This document shows, one piece after another, positions 35,538 through 45,473 of a DNA stretch of 64,000 nt. The notes under the pieces are model-generated. The model was not told the origin of the DNA, ran no database searches, and worked only from the letters and a program-made list of their open reading frames with translations. Position 1 is the stretch's first letter. Every line of letters begins with the position of its first letter. The stretch covers positions 309,180,949 to 309,244,948 of the forward strand of contig CM054060.1 in NCBI GenBank assembly GCA_028641055.1, written 5' to 3'. This stretch comes from Alopecurus myosuroides (taxonomy: Eukaryota; Streptophyta; Magnoliopsida; Poales; Poaceae). A program made the translations under genes and the position numbers.

Positions 35538-36059
35538 TTAATTCTTTGATGGTGGTGGTAGTGCACTCTTCTCAAGCAAGGCATGGAAACGCTCCAGCAC
35601 CTCACGAAATCTGTTGTTCTCCTCTTGAAGAATCTCTACCTTTGTCCTTAAAGCGCGATATCGTTCACAGAACTCATCCGCGACTCGAAGAGCTTCCTCT
35701 ACTCCAGGGATGGGGATGAGGCCCGGAACTGTTGGTCTTGGTCCCTGCATGCTATAAGAAGAAACACTTCCATCGATGCTTGATGACATCCTCTTTGCTT
35801 CTCTCTTGACGCCCCAATCCATGTTCTTGCGCTTAGGGCCTTGGATATCATCTTCCATCGGCTCCTTCCCCTTATTGTTGTTGGCGGAGGCTATGGTGCT
35901 TCTAAAACTGAAAACAGGTCCGGGCAGAAACATACAAAACGAAAGGAAAGTCCAGGTCAAAAACGAGTCGTAGTGGGGCTCCAGGGCGCCCACACCATAG
36001 GGTGGCGCGACCAGGGGTGGGCCCGCGCCCCCAGGTGGTGTGGTGCCCTCGGGCACCAT
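35538..36059 (-). CDS. Element E downstream ORF with coiled-coil C-terminus (173 aa)
   Basis: Lies after integrase, the position of env-like ORFs in Athila elements. The N-terminal 35 residues come from a GC-rich near-palindromic block like those in the LTRs and may not be translated. The middle is basic and Ser-rich (KRKNMDWGVKREAKRMSSS), and residues about 120-165 are a Leu/Glu-rich probable coiled coil (LRTKVEILQEENNRFREVLE). No transmembrane segment or enzymatic motif. Function unknown; the frame is intact. Confidence 0.45.
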   Translation of the reverse strand: MVPEGTTPPGGAGPPLVAPPYGVGALEPHYDSFLTWTFLSFCMFLPGPVFSFRSTIASANNNKGKEPMEDDIQGPKRKNMDWGVKREAKRMSSSIDGSVSSYSMQGPRPTVPGLIPIPGVEEALRVADEFCERYRALRTKVEILQEENNRFREVLERFHALLEKSALPPPSKN

Positions 36060-36160
36060 CTCCTACCCTTTTTTGTCTTGATATTTTTTATATTTTCCAA
36101 AAATCAATGATCTATAACTTGGAAAGTAATCCGTGAACTTTTTCTTAACATGACTGTTAC

Positions 36161-37681
36161 CTATTCGAAAATAGACTCTGCAGATTCTGGAATCTTCCCT
36201 CTAATGAACTTCTCTGGAGTCAATACTTGAATAATATCAACATCTTCATCATAAGAATCCCCGGAAATATAATGTTTGAGTCTATGCCCATTTACCACTT
36301 GTGTAGTGTTATCTTTGAGGGAAGCAATTTTGATTGCACCCGAACGATACACTTCTTCAATAATATAAGGGCCTTCCCATCTCGAGAGTAATTTTCCTGC
36401 AAAAAATCTGAGATGAGACCGATACAATAGAACTTTCTCACAAACATGAAACTCTCTTTTAAGAATTCTCCTATCATGTCATTGTTTAACTTTCTCTTTA
36501 AAGAGTCTAGCATTTTCATAAGCTTCACATCTCTATTCATCTAGAGAGCTCAAATCAAGCATTCTTTTCTTACCAGCAAGTTTAAAATCTTTATTAAGTT
36601 CTTTCACTTCCCAATAAGCTTTGTGTTCTAATTCAAAAGGAAAGTGACAAGCTTTTCCATAAACCATTTTATAAGGAGACATACCCATAGGATTTTTATA
36701 AGAAGTTCTATAAGCCCATAAAGCATCATTCAACTTATCAGACCAATTCTTCCTAGATTTATTAACAGTCTTTTGCAAGATAGCTTTAATTTCTCTATTT
36801 TATAATTCTACTTGCCCACTGGTTTGAGGATGATAAGATGAGGCAATTCTATGATTAACATCATATTTAGCAAGGGTTTTTTTAAAACCACCATGAATAA
36901 AATGAGAACCTCCATCAGTCATAGGATATCTAGGCACACCAAATCTAGGGAAAATACCATCTTTAAGCATTTTTTTAAGAGGTCTCACCATCAGCACTTT
37001 TTGTACTCCCTCCGTCTCAAATTAAGTGTCACAAAGTTTGACAAAAGTGGATGTATCTACACATAATTTAGTGTTAGATACATCCACGTTTGTCAAACTT
37101 TGTGACACTTAATTTGAGACGGAGGGAGTAGCTATAGCTTCTACCCACTTAGTAACATAATCAACAGCAATAAGAATGTGAGTGTAACCATTCGAAGGAG
37201 GAAACGAACCCATAAAGTAAAATCCCCAACAATCAAAAGGTTCAATAAAAAGAGAATAACTCATAGGCATTTCATTACGTCTAAAAATATTACTAACTCT
37301 TTGACATTCATCACAAGATAAAAAAAATTACATGCATCTTTAAAGAGAGTAGGCCAATAGAAACCTGACTGTAGAACCATATGTGCAGTTCTATCTCCAG
37401 CGTGATGTCCTCCATAAGCACTACCATGGCACTTTCTCAATATTTCACGTTGTTCATGATCTGGAACACATATTCTCATAATACCATCTACTCCTTCTTT
37501 ATATAAGTGTGGGTCATCCCAAAAATAATGCCTCAAATCATAGAAGAATTTCCTTCTTTGTTGAGTTGTAAATGTTGGAGGGAAATACTTGGAAACAATA
37601 AAGTTTGCATAATCAGCATACCATGGACTATCTTGGGAGTTCACCTTTATTGCAGCCAACTGTTCATTTGGATAACTATCA
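36161..37681 (-). pseudogene. Element E integrase, interrupted by a Stowaway MITE
   Basis: Minus-strand fragments in order: zinc-binding part with KCHGSAYGGHHAGDRTAH (about 37380-37430), then a frame-disrupted core, the MITE at 37006-37128, then MTDGGSHFIHGGFKKTLAKY with the second catalytic Asp, SYHPQTSGQVEL followed by a stop and the Glu-bearing NREIK, then [12 protein letters not shown] and the C-terminal RSGAIKIASLKDN-type region ending ESIFE at 36161. At least three stops or frameshifts plus the insertion make it inactive. Confidence 0.85.
37006..37128. mobile_element. Stowaway MITE (123 bp) in integrase of element E
   Basis: Starts CTCCCTCCGTCTCAAATTAA and ends with its inverted complement GACGGAGGGAG. 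The two halves are almost perfectly complementary, giving a near full-length hairpin. TA duplications at 37004-37005 and 37129-37130 are the Stowaway (Tc1/mariner) signature. Confidence 0.95.
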
Positions 37682-38752
37682 TTAATAGGAATATGGGTCA
37701 TAAGCAATGTTTTCCAATCTAGACAAGTTACCAGCAACAGGAATTTCAGCACCCTTTCTATCCACAATATGCAAATCAAACTCTTGTAAAAGAAACACCC
37801 ATCTAATAAGCCTAGGCTTAGCATATTTCTTTTCCATAAGGTATCTAATAGCAGCATGATCAGTATGAATAGTAACTTTTGAATCAACAATATAGGGTCT
37901 AAACTTATCACAAGCAAAAACTACATCTAAGAACTCTTTTTTAGTGGTAGCATAATTCTTTTGAGCAACATCAAGAGTTTTACTAGCATAATGAATAACA
38001 TTAAATTTCTTATCTACTCGTTGTCCAAGAACAACACCTATAGAAAAATCACTAGCATCACACATAATTTCAAAAGGTAAATTCCAATCAGATGGTTGAA
38101 CAATAGGAGCAGTAGTTAAAGCCTTCTTTAAAGTTTCAAAATCTTCCTTACAGTCATCATCAAAAACAAAAGGTACATCTTTTTGAAGAAGATTAGTAAT
38201 AGGCTTTGATATTTTAGAGAAATCTTTAATAAACCTCCTATAAAAACCGGCATGACCAAGAACACTACGAATACCTTTAACATCCCTGGGACAGGGCATT
38301 TTCTCAATTGCTTCCACTTTAGCTCTGTCAACTTCAATACCTCCTTCAGAAAGGTTATGCCCAAGAACAATTCCTTCATTCACCATAAAGTGGCATTTCT
38401 CCCAATTAAGAACAAGATTAGTTTCCTCACATCTCTGTAAAACTTTATCAAGGTTGTGCAAGCAGTTAGCATAAGAAGTCCCATAGACGGAGAAATTGTC
38501 CATGAATACTTCCACAATTTCTTCATAAAAACCATGAAAAATAGCATACATGCATCTTTGAAACGTAGCAGGAGCATTACACAAACCAAAAGGCATACGT
38601 CTATAAGCATAAGTACCATAAAGACAAGTAAAGGTTGTTTTCTCTTGATCTTGCTTCCTAACAGCAATTTGAGAAAACCCAGAATAACCATCAAGAAAGC
38701 AAAAATGAGTTTTCTTAGACAACATCTCTAACATTTGATCAATAAAAGGCAA
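37682..38752 (-). pseudogene. Element E reverse transcriptase and RNase H
   Basis: The frame runs from [17 protein letters not shown] through [13 protein letters not shown] (first catalytic Asp), [14 protein letters not shown], the catalytic box [23 protein letters not shown], and RNase H with [20 protein letters not shown] and [12 protein letters not shown]. In the catalytic box the second Asp (normally FMDD) is Asn, which should abolish polymerase activity. The frame itself is otherwise open for 356 residues. Confidence 0.9.
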
Positions 38753-39129
38753 AGGGTAATGATTTTTTTAGTAACTTTGTTAAGTTCCCTAAAATCAATG
38801 CACATTCTATAACCAACTACTACTCTTTGAGGAATAAGCTCATTATTTTCATTAGGCACAACAGTCACTCCTCCCTTCTTAGGGACACAATGCACATGGC
38901 TTACCGATCTACTATCAGCAATAGGAAAAATAATACCAACATCAAGGAGTTTTAATACCTCATTTCTTACCACTTCCTTCATCTTAGGAATTAAACGTCT
39001 TTGATGTTCAACTACTGGATTTGCATCAGGTTCAATATTAATAACATGCTGACATATAGAGGGAGAAATACCCTTCAAATCATCAAGAGTATATCCAATA
39101 GCTCCATGTTGTTTCATCAATATTCCCAA
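38728..39129 (-). pseudogene. Element E reverse transcriptase N-terminal part
   Basis: Contains AIGYTLDDLKGISPSICQH, HQRRLIPKMKEVVRNEVLKL, SHVHCVPKKGGVTVV and [14 protein letters not shown]. It is out of frame with the palm at 37682-38752 through a single-base change in a T/A-rich run near 38765. Confidence 0.85.
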
Positions 39130-39293
39130 TAATCTTTCTTCTTCTTCACCTGAAAGTTTAGAAGTAATAATAACAGATATATTTTCTTATCATCAATATA
39201 AGCATATTTAAGATCATGAGTTAAAGGTTTTTAATCAAAAACAAGATCCTCCTCGGGTGGTAATGTGGTACCCAAGTCTTCCACAGGTAAATT

Positions 39294-40000
39294 ATGTTTC
39301 AGTATCACCGGTTGACGAAGAAGAATATCGTCAATCTTATTCCTCTCTTCCATAAAGACCTCACTTTCATGGTCCTCCATCTATTGTTGCAAATCATTGT
39401 TAGGAGCAAGAGCAATAGAGCCAAGTTGTTCAACTCTAAAATTCTCATTAGGCAATTCGGATTCATAAGGTGCTCTAGGAAATTTGGAGAAATTGAACTC
39501 ATAAGATTTTCCATCAAATTTAGTTAATATCTTCTCCCTCTTACAATCCATAATAGCACCACAAGTATTCAAGAAAGGTCTACCAAAAATACTAGGATAA
39601 GTTTTACTAGCAGCCTTACCCACCACTAGAAAATCAATAGGATATTTAGTCTTACCACATAAAACTTCTACATCTTTAACAATACCAATCCGAAAAATAG
39701 TTTCTCTATTAGCAAGATGAATAACCACATCAATATCCTCAAGCTCACAATAACCAATACATGCATGATTTTTTATAAAGCTCATAAGGAATAGCACTAG
39801 AACTAGCACCAACGTCACACAAACCATAATAGCAATGATCACCAATCTAAACAGAAAGCACAGGAACACTAGTTTTCTTAGGTCTATTTGGATGTGAGAC
39901 AATATTAGAAGCATCCTCACAAAAGACAATATGTGCATCCTCTACGTTTCCACAGCCCCCTTCGTCCAATAATATTAGAAGCATCCTCACAAAAGACAAT
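39294..40000 (-). pseudogene. Element E protease region and truncated gag-protease junction
   Basis: Frame 39381-39938 holds the Athila-type retropepsin surroundings: CELEDIDVVIHLANRETI, VEVLCGKTKYPIDFLVVG, SIFGRPFLNTCGAIMDC and YEFNFSKFPRAPY. The catalytic Asp region upstream is frame-shifted. The homologous sequence ends at about 40000, next to a duplicated 36-bp segment (39901-39936 and 39969-40004). Confidence 0.7.
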
Positions 40001-40171
40001 ATGTCCCCGAATTTCGTTCCATAACCCACTTCGTCCGATAATATGATAATTTAAATGTTATAACAACGAAGTATATTGGTTTTAATAATAAAAAAATTAT
40101 TTTATGGGATGGAGAGATAATGTTACAGTTCTCTACTTGTGGAGACAAGTAGAGACATAATTCGGGGACAT
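40001..40171. mobile_element. Putative 171-bp TIR element at the end of element E
   Basis: Perfect 13-bp inverted ends: ATGTCCCCGAATT at 40001-40013 and AATTCGGGGACAT at 40159-40171, flanked by AAT on both sides. The interior is AT-rich and non-coding. It could be a MITE of unassigned superfamily; the 3-bp flank could also be chance. Confidence 0.45.
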
Positions 40172-40789
40172 AATTCTGGTATTGTTCAAAGAAGAGTGAC
40201 GTAATTCTGATACTTGCGCCAATCGACACAGCAGGAAATTTGCCTTCAGTAGCTTCTCTTTTCTACCTATGGATTGCCAATTTTGATTTTAAATTACGCT
40301 TTCGTCACGTACTGTTGCAATATAATTTACAAGTATTTCATTTTGTATCCAATTCAGAATAAATCGGACTTCCTTCCGCCATTTGACGCAATGGTTAATC
40401 TAGTTGGAAGGAAAGGACAAACGTTGGCCTACGGCTAGCAGCACCGGCTGCAAGCCAGCTCCATGGCCTCGTACCATGTGCATACTCCGGCGGTTGCTGG
40501 AGAGCCCGCTTTGCTCTCTCCTCCATTCTCTCTCGTCCATGTGGGATTTAAATGACGTGGCAAATACTATAGCATGTTGATTAGAACCTATTGTACTTGC
40601 TCTTAGAGATACTCTAAAACAACTTAGTTTTTCTTCTTGTGGACCAAAATAATCTTAGATATTTAGCATGAGCCTCGTAAATAAACACTTTTTTAGATAC
40701 ATCGATGGGAATGAATTCTAGGAGTAGAAAATTATGATCGAATCGGTCAACAGCGTATTCTTCCGGCCTTACTAGTACTAGATATATAA
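40172..40789. other. Intergenic sequence, no gene seen
   Basis: Mixed composition with no recognisable gene or transposon boundary. Minus-strand open frames in this interval have no motif I recognise. Confidence 0.4.
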
Positions 40790-41041
40790 TCACTCCATCT
40801 TTAAAAAGTGTACTTCTGACTTTTTTTTGAAAAGTTAAACATTTACACTTGATCATATTTATATAAAAAATAACCAACATTTATGTCATTAGATTAGTAG
40901 CATTAAATTTATGATAAAATACATTTTTATCACGTCCCTATTTGATTTCATAAAAAAAAATGTATAAAATTGGTCATACTTTAAAATGTTTAACCCTTAA
41001 AAAGTTCGGAGCACACTTTTACTTTTTAGAGGTGGAAGGAG
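40790..41041. mobile_element. Stowaway-like MITE (about 252 bp)
   Basis: The left end CACTCCATCTTTAAAAAGTG and the right end (complement ACTCCTTCCACCTCTAAAAAG) are diverged forms of a Stowaway terminus. The interior is AT-rich and partly self-complementary. TA-containing flanks are present. Older than the MITE at 37006 judging by end divergence. Confidence 0.75.
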
Positions 41042-41915
41042 TAGTGCATAAAAACAGAATTCCATTACAACATCGATCCAATGTGATAAGAAATCCGAAT
41101 CCTAACAACCAATCTGCGACAGATGCATGAAACGGGTACGTGGAAAAGGCCTACGGGAATGCATGTGCCCGAGCCCGTTGAGATTTATCGTTTTGTAGTT
41201 TGTACAAGTGATTCTTGTATGGGTGCACGTGCGAGCGCCATGGTCCGTTGGATTTCGCGTCGGAGATTCCACACGCAATGATCTTGTGCTTTTTTCCATG
41301 TTCAACACGACCATGATTCGCGTAAGATTCATGAGCCTATATATTTGCCATATTTGACATGATTTTAAAAATGGAGAATGTCTTCCTATAAAAAAGAGAA
41401 GCAAAAGTTTACATGAACGAGGTTTAAATAAAAACGGTGGGAACAAATCATAACCAAACGGTGACAATCCGGAATACTCCGGTCTTTGCATTGGTTATTC
41501 CTTTCTTTTACTTATTAATGACAATGTCTTCTTGAACTTATTGTTGTAGGTTATTGCCCGAGAGTAGTTCTCATCAAACCACCTCGCCTTAGTTCCGTAT
41601 GGGTGTTTTTTTAAAACGGGCCAAAAGATTTGTCCAATCTATTAATTAGGAAAACGAGAATTGCCTAATTAATTAACGGAAAACCGGGCCAAAACCGATA
41701 CAGACCAACTACATGAGGACTACTTGCAAAGCAAGAAACCTTCTGACCACACAAACACCTCAACTAACACTCGGATCACATAACAACCATAAACCCTGAA
41801 GACAAGGCAAACCAAGAGGGCGGGAAAAGTAACTGAGGATCATCCATTAATCAGTCGCATACGTCTTTCCCAAGGCGTCACTCTTCTTGCCATTGCTCCT
41901 GATAGACTTCCCCTT
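41042..41915. other. Intergenic sequence, no gene seen
   Basis: No convincing coding or transposon structure. A 129-residue minus-strand open frame (41102-41491) has no recognisable domain. Confidence 0.4.
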
Positions 41916-42857
41916 CTAGATGCAAGACCGAGGGTAAGCACCCACCTTCTTGGTTTTGTCCCTGGTTGCCTTCCTTGAGAGAAGGCAAGCAGTCTTCTTG
42001 CCAAACATAGGGCTAGCCACCTCCAAACTCACGAGCAAATCGTAAAACTCATCTACGGAGAGAGCCTCCTTTGAAACCTCGTCACCCACGCACGCCACGT
42101 GTTTAAAGGTCGCAGGCAAGTCAATGAGAGTACCGGACAAATATCCACGGTCCTCAAAGGCCAGAGGTTGACTAGGCTCTCATGGTGGGGGGGGGGGCAG
42201 CGGCGGAGCCAACCATGGCTCATGACCCGGGCCACCTTCACAACAAAAGTGCAAAAAAAGCACTATAGTGTGTAAGTGCTACAATGCATGTCTGTAATCA
42301 GTTGCCATGCCGTGGGCCAAGGCACGGGTTGCCTGGGCCTGGCTCCGTCCCTGGGTGGGGGCGCATCTTGTCCACCGCCAAGGCACCAAAATCTCTGTCG
42401 GAAGCACAATCGATACAGGCACAGAGTGCAGCCCACATAGCTTGTGTAACAGATTACCAAACCGCAATGAATAGGGAAGGTATAGTAATGATCTCGGGGA
42501 TAACCTGCAACACTGGAGACATGACCTCCGAGATGATCTCACTCCCAGATTTAGTCGACGCCACAGGCAACATCGACTTATAGGGGCTAGAACGAGGGGA
42601 GAAACATCCATAGAGGTCTTCCCTTACATCAGCTGAGCCAACCTGCAGATCAAGGAGAGAAATCACAAATAACCCAACATGTAGATTGCCAAGAGCAGCC
42701 TCCGCTCTTGCCAAAACACTTCAACACACGTGAGATAGTCGCGAAACTCGGAGCAAAGCAACTCGGCATGGTCCGCAAAGACGGGTTCCAATGACACATT
42801 AGTCGGCATTGCATCATTTGCCGATACAGGTGGTGGAGCAGCATGTCGGGGCATCAC
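41916..42857 (-). pseudogene. Degenerate transposon-associated hypothetical protein
   Basis: Several minus-strand frames look like pieces of one decayed ORF: LEPVFADHAELLCSEFRDYL and WQERRLLLAI (42663-42857), then ADVREDLYGCFSPRSSP and VMSPVLQVIPEI (42454-42714), then FYDLLVSLEVASPMFGKKTA and CLLSRKATRDKTKK (41916-42140). Motifs YGCFSPR and a GFGK-type segment before a CLL motif recall a repetitive grass protein family often found next to LINE or other retroelement ORFs. Frameshifts, stops and a 156-bp TIR insertion break it. Family assignment is from memory and moderate to low in confidence. Confidence 0.4.
42198..42353. mobile_element. Short TIR element (156 bp), probably hAT-type
   Basis: Left end CAGCGGCGGAGCCA, and the right end is the complement of CAGGGACGGAGCCA. 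Flanks are G-rich (GGTGGGGG-like) on both sides, compatible with an 8-bp duplication, but a G run prevents exact delimitation. It sits inside the degenerate ORF at 41916-42857. Confidence 0.7.
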
Positions 42858-43283
42858 AGTCTGGCCACTGTGAGATTCTGAATGGTAATGACGAGCTTTG
42901 TCACAGTCTGGCCACTGTGCATCGAATCATGTCCCTACACTTATGGACGCGGTTACTATGGAGAGACAGGTGGAGCAGGTCGACACCACTGGGCCGCGGG
43001 AGCCGGTGAGCCACACCTTGAAACAAGGGGCATGGGCTTGCAACACTCATGAAGATAAAAAGAACTAGCGAACCAGGTCAGGGGAGTGGTTGTATCCTCA
43101 GCACACCACAGTTCAAACCACACGTTTGACACTTGTGTGTTGCATATTGGTGAACATTCTTTCAGTGAGAGGCGACGTTCTTGTCGATAATGAGGCGTCT
43201 GTGAGAACTTCGTCAATCTCAGAATTGACCCGCCGGTTCAGTCTCTCGGAGTGCTCTCGCTTGTAACGTGTTTCTAAAAACAC
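42858..43283. other. Intergenic sequence, no gene seen
   Basis: A 14-bp segment TCTGGCCACTGTG occurs twice (about 42861 and 42907). Nothing else is recognised. Confidence 0.4.
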
Positions 43284-43287
43284 TAAA

Positions 43288-43422
43288 GCCTTGTTCGGTT
43301 AATCCCCTGCACAAGTGAATTAGAGTGGATTGGAGGGGATTAGGGGGATTTTGACTTGCATGGGATTCAATACACCTATATCCCTATCAATCCCCTCCAA
43401 AATTCAGTCAACTAAACAAGCC
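43288..43422. mobile_element. Small TIR MITE (135 bp)
   Basis: Left GCCTTGTTCGGTT and right complement GGCTTGTTTAGTTG form imperfect 14-bp inverted ends, with TAAA on both sides (43284-43287, 43423-43426). A GGAGGGGATT segment near each end is also inverted. A Tourist/Harbinger-like TWA-type duplication is possible; superfamily not certain. Confidence 0.6.
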
Positions 43423-43429
43423 TAAATGC

Positions 43430-44466
43430 TTTGTTTGAATGTCGGAAAAACTCCTTGGAATTGAATTGGACCGAGAATTCCAAAACCAAGGTGGAAAGGA
43501 AATGGGTCCAGTTTGAATTCCGTTGTTTGGCTATGCATGAAATTTACGGATGGAATCAAAGGTTAGCATCTGATTCCAATTCCTGTTTGGAAGTACAAAC
43601 CATGTAATCGATATTTTGTTGAGTTTGTCCAACGTAACATGATGTTGCATTATTTTTCACAAATTTTCCAGAGTAATATGTACAGCTAAATAAGTAGTAT
43701 TAGGAATCACACAGTGCTTATTTTGGCATCAGAGATAGCTCTTCAAGTCTACATATTATTATGTAACATAAACGGTAGCTTCCATGAATCAGTTCTTCAA
43801 CCTATCTACGTATGTTTTTTGCAGTTTCCAACAAAGATATTTAGTTCAGTGAGTTTAGAACAGCCAAGACAGGGACAATGGCACCCATATGCCCATATTC
43901 TCCAGAGTAGAGCAGGTCGGCTTTGGAGCCAGAGGAGAGGAGTCCGGCATTGGGGGCCATGTCCTCTGCCGCCTCCACGCCCTGCCCCGCCGCCGCCATG
44001 TCCTCTCCCGCCTCCATGCCCCTGCATGCTGCCGCCATGTCCCCTCTCACCGTCCAAGATCTAGGGTTCATGCTAGTACAAGGATGGGGAGGGGGAACGA
44101 AGAGGGAGAAGAGGGAATAAAAGAAGGGCACAAAGAGGAGATGCATGGAGGAAGCCGGCGGGAGAGAAGAGGTTGCTTACCGGCACCATCGTTCCCAGGT
44201 TCCTCTTGCTAGTTGGCTGGAGGTCGAGCGGTCGAGACCTTGTGTTTCTGCGCGAGTGAACGACTACAAGCGGGGGAGAACCTTTTCCAAGCGATTCCGA
44301 GGGTCTAGGCTCCGAACTAGCCATAGTGGGGTGTGCGCGTGGGGTGTCTCGTATGGAATTGGTCTCACTTTTCAACCCCTAATTCATTGGCCACCCCAAA
44401 CGGTGAAATTTGGCTCAGCAATTCCAAATACACAATTCCGAGGTGTTTTTCCGACATCCAAACAGG
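43430..44466. mobile_element. Putative 1.04-kb TIR DNA transposon
   Basis: Left end 43430-43463 and right end 44433-44466 are inverted copies sharing TGTCGGAAAAAC and GGAATTG cores (about 28 of 34 positions). The interior has an AT-rich left half and a GC-rich right half (43900-44330) with CCGCC/CCATGTCC repeats that code for nothing recognisable. No transposase. The target duplication is not clear. It may be a non-autonomous element carrying captured GC-rich sequence. Confidence 0.6.
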
Positions 44467-45306
44467 AGGAAAAAACTTTGCTTCCAAAGTTATCGTTGCT
44501 CCGCCATGATTAGCCGTGGACAACGAATCGGGACTCCGGATGGCACCCACCGGGTTCGGGGCCGGGTCGGCGCCCTCCATACCCGCCCCATTTAACTTGT
44601 CGGGTCTCGCTTCTTACCAGACCCGCGACCCGGCCGGGTTCGGGGCCCAACGGGTACCCATCTAAGGAGCGGCACCGACACATGTGGGGAAAAAAATTGG
44701 AATATTGGGTTGAGTTTGGTGGGAATAGACACGTGTGTACGTGTATTTCTAGGACTCCAGATTCCAACGTGTACATGTGATGTGTGAATTATGTGGTACA
44801 TAGCTCGTGGATGTGTGGTTAGACATAGGATTATTAGAAATATAGGATTATTAGAAATATGATTAGCACTTAGAATGGGTCTAATATTTTACCAAATCTT
44901 CCCCATTTAATACGGGTACCCGTCGGGTTTGCGGGTTTCGGGGCCCATTGCCAATCAGGACCGAGGATCAGATTTAAAGATGTACTAGTCGACGATGGAG
45001 AGACAACGTCAACTTGTCGATGTTTACATGCCAGCAAATTAAAGAGAACTGTGCGAAGGGGGAAAAAGGCAGAATCAGCACATGCGCGGTGCGTCAGCGA
45101 ACTGAAGATCTTGGCATCTGGGTCGTTGACGACCGCGGTCCTTTGTATGCTCTAGATCATATGTGACGACATAAAAACTGAAATGGGAAACGATGTCGTC
45201 GACGTGTCAGTGACTCGGAAAATTGGAAATTTGTTGCGGCATTTGTGTTTGCTTTCCCGTCGAACCAGCGTCGTCTTCTTCGCAGTCCCAACCTAAACCC
45301 GAAGAA
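44467..45306. other. Region upstream of EXO70 with GGGTACCC-type repeats
   Basis: Segments at 44540-44665 and 44915-44955 carry GGGTACCC, CGGGTTCGGGG and GGGGCCC motifs in opposite orientations, as in the ends of some hAT-like elements. No exact ends or target duplication were found. The remaining 45000-45306 is the presumed EXO70 promoter; no clear TATA box is visible. Confidence 0.35.
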
Positions 45307-45333
45307 CCCCCCCCCCCCTCTCTCTCTCTCTCC
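45307..45333 (+). promoter_or_regulatory. Pyrimidine patch near EXO70 transcription start
   Basis: A C run followed by (CT)n lies about 140 bp upstream of the EXO70 start codon. Such Y-patches and CT microsatellites are common near plant core promoters and 5' UTRs. The exact transcription start is not determinable from sequence. Confidence 0.4.
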
Positions 45334-45473
45334 AACAAGAACAGCAAGCCGTTTGCAGTGAGAGAGCGTGTGGGAGTGAGAGAGGGAGAGGAGGGCTCCC
45401 AAGATCATTTCCGCATTGAGCTGTCCGTCCGAGCGGCAGGCAGGTCCTCTCCCTTTCTCTCGCCCCCGGCGCG

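Larger units (their letters stand above)
32366..40000 (-). mobile_element. Element E: Athila-like Ty3/gypsy element with pol, 5' truncated
   Basis: Minus-strand element: 3' LTR (32366-33872), polypurine tract, long 3' non-coding region with one ORF, then integrase, RNase H/reverse transcriptase and protease reading towards 40000. Gag, primer site and 5' LTR are missing; sequence after about 40000 is unrelated. Reverse transcriptase style (FMDxFSVYG) is typical of the Athila lineage. A Stowaway MITE sits inside integrase. All coding frames are broken. It inserted into the tandem array of LTR D. Confidence 0.85.
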
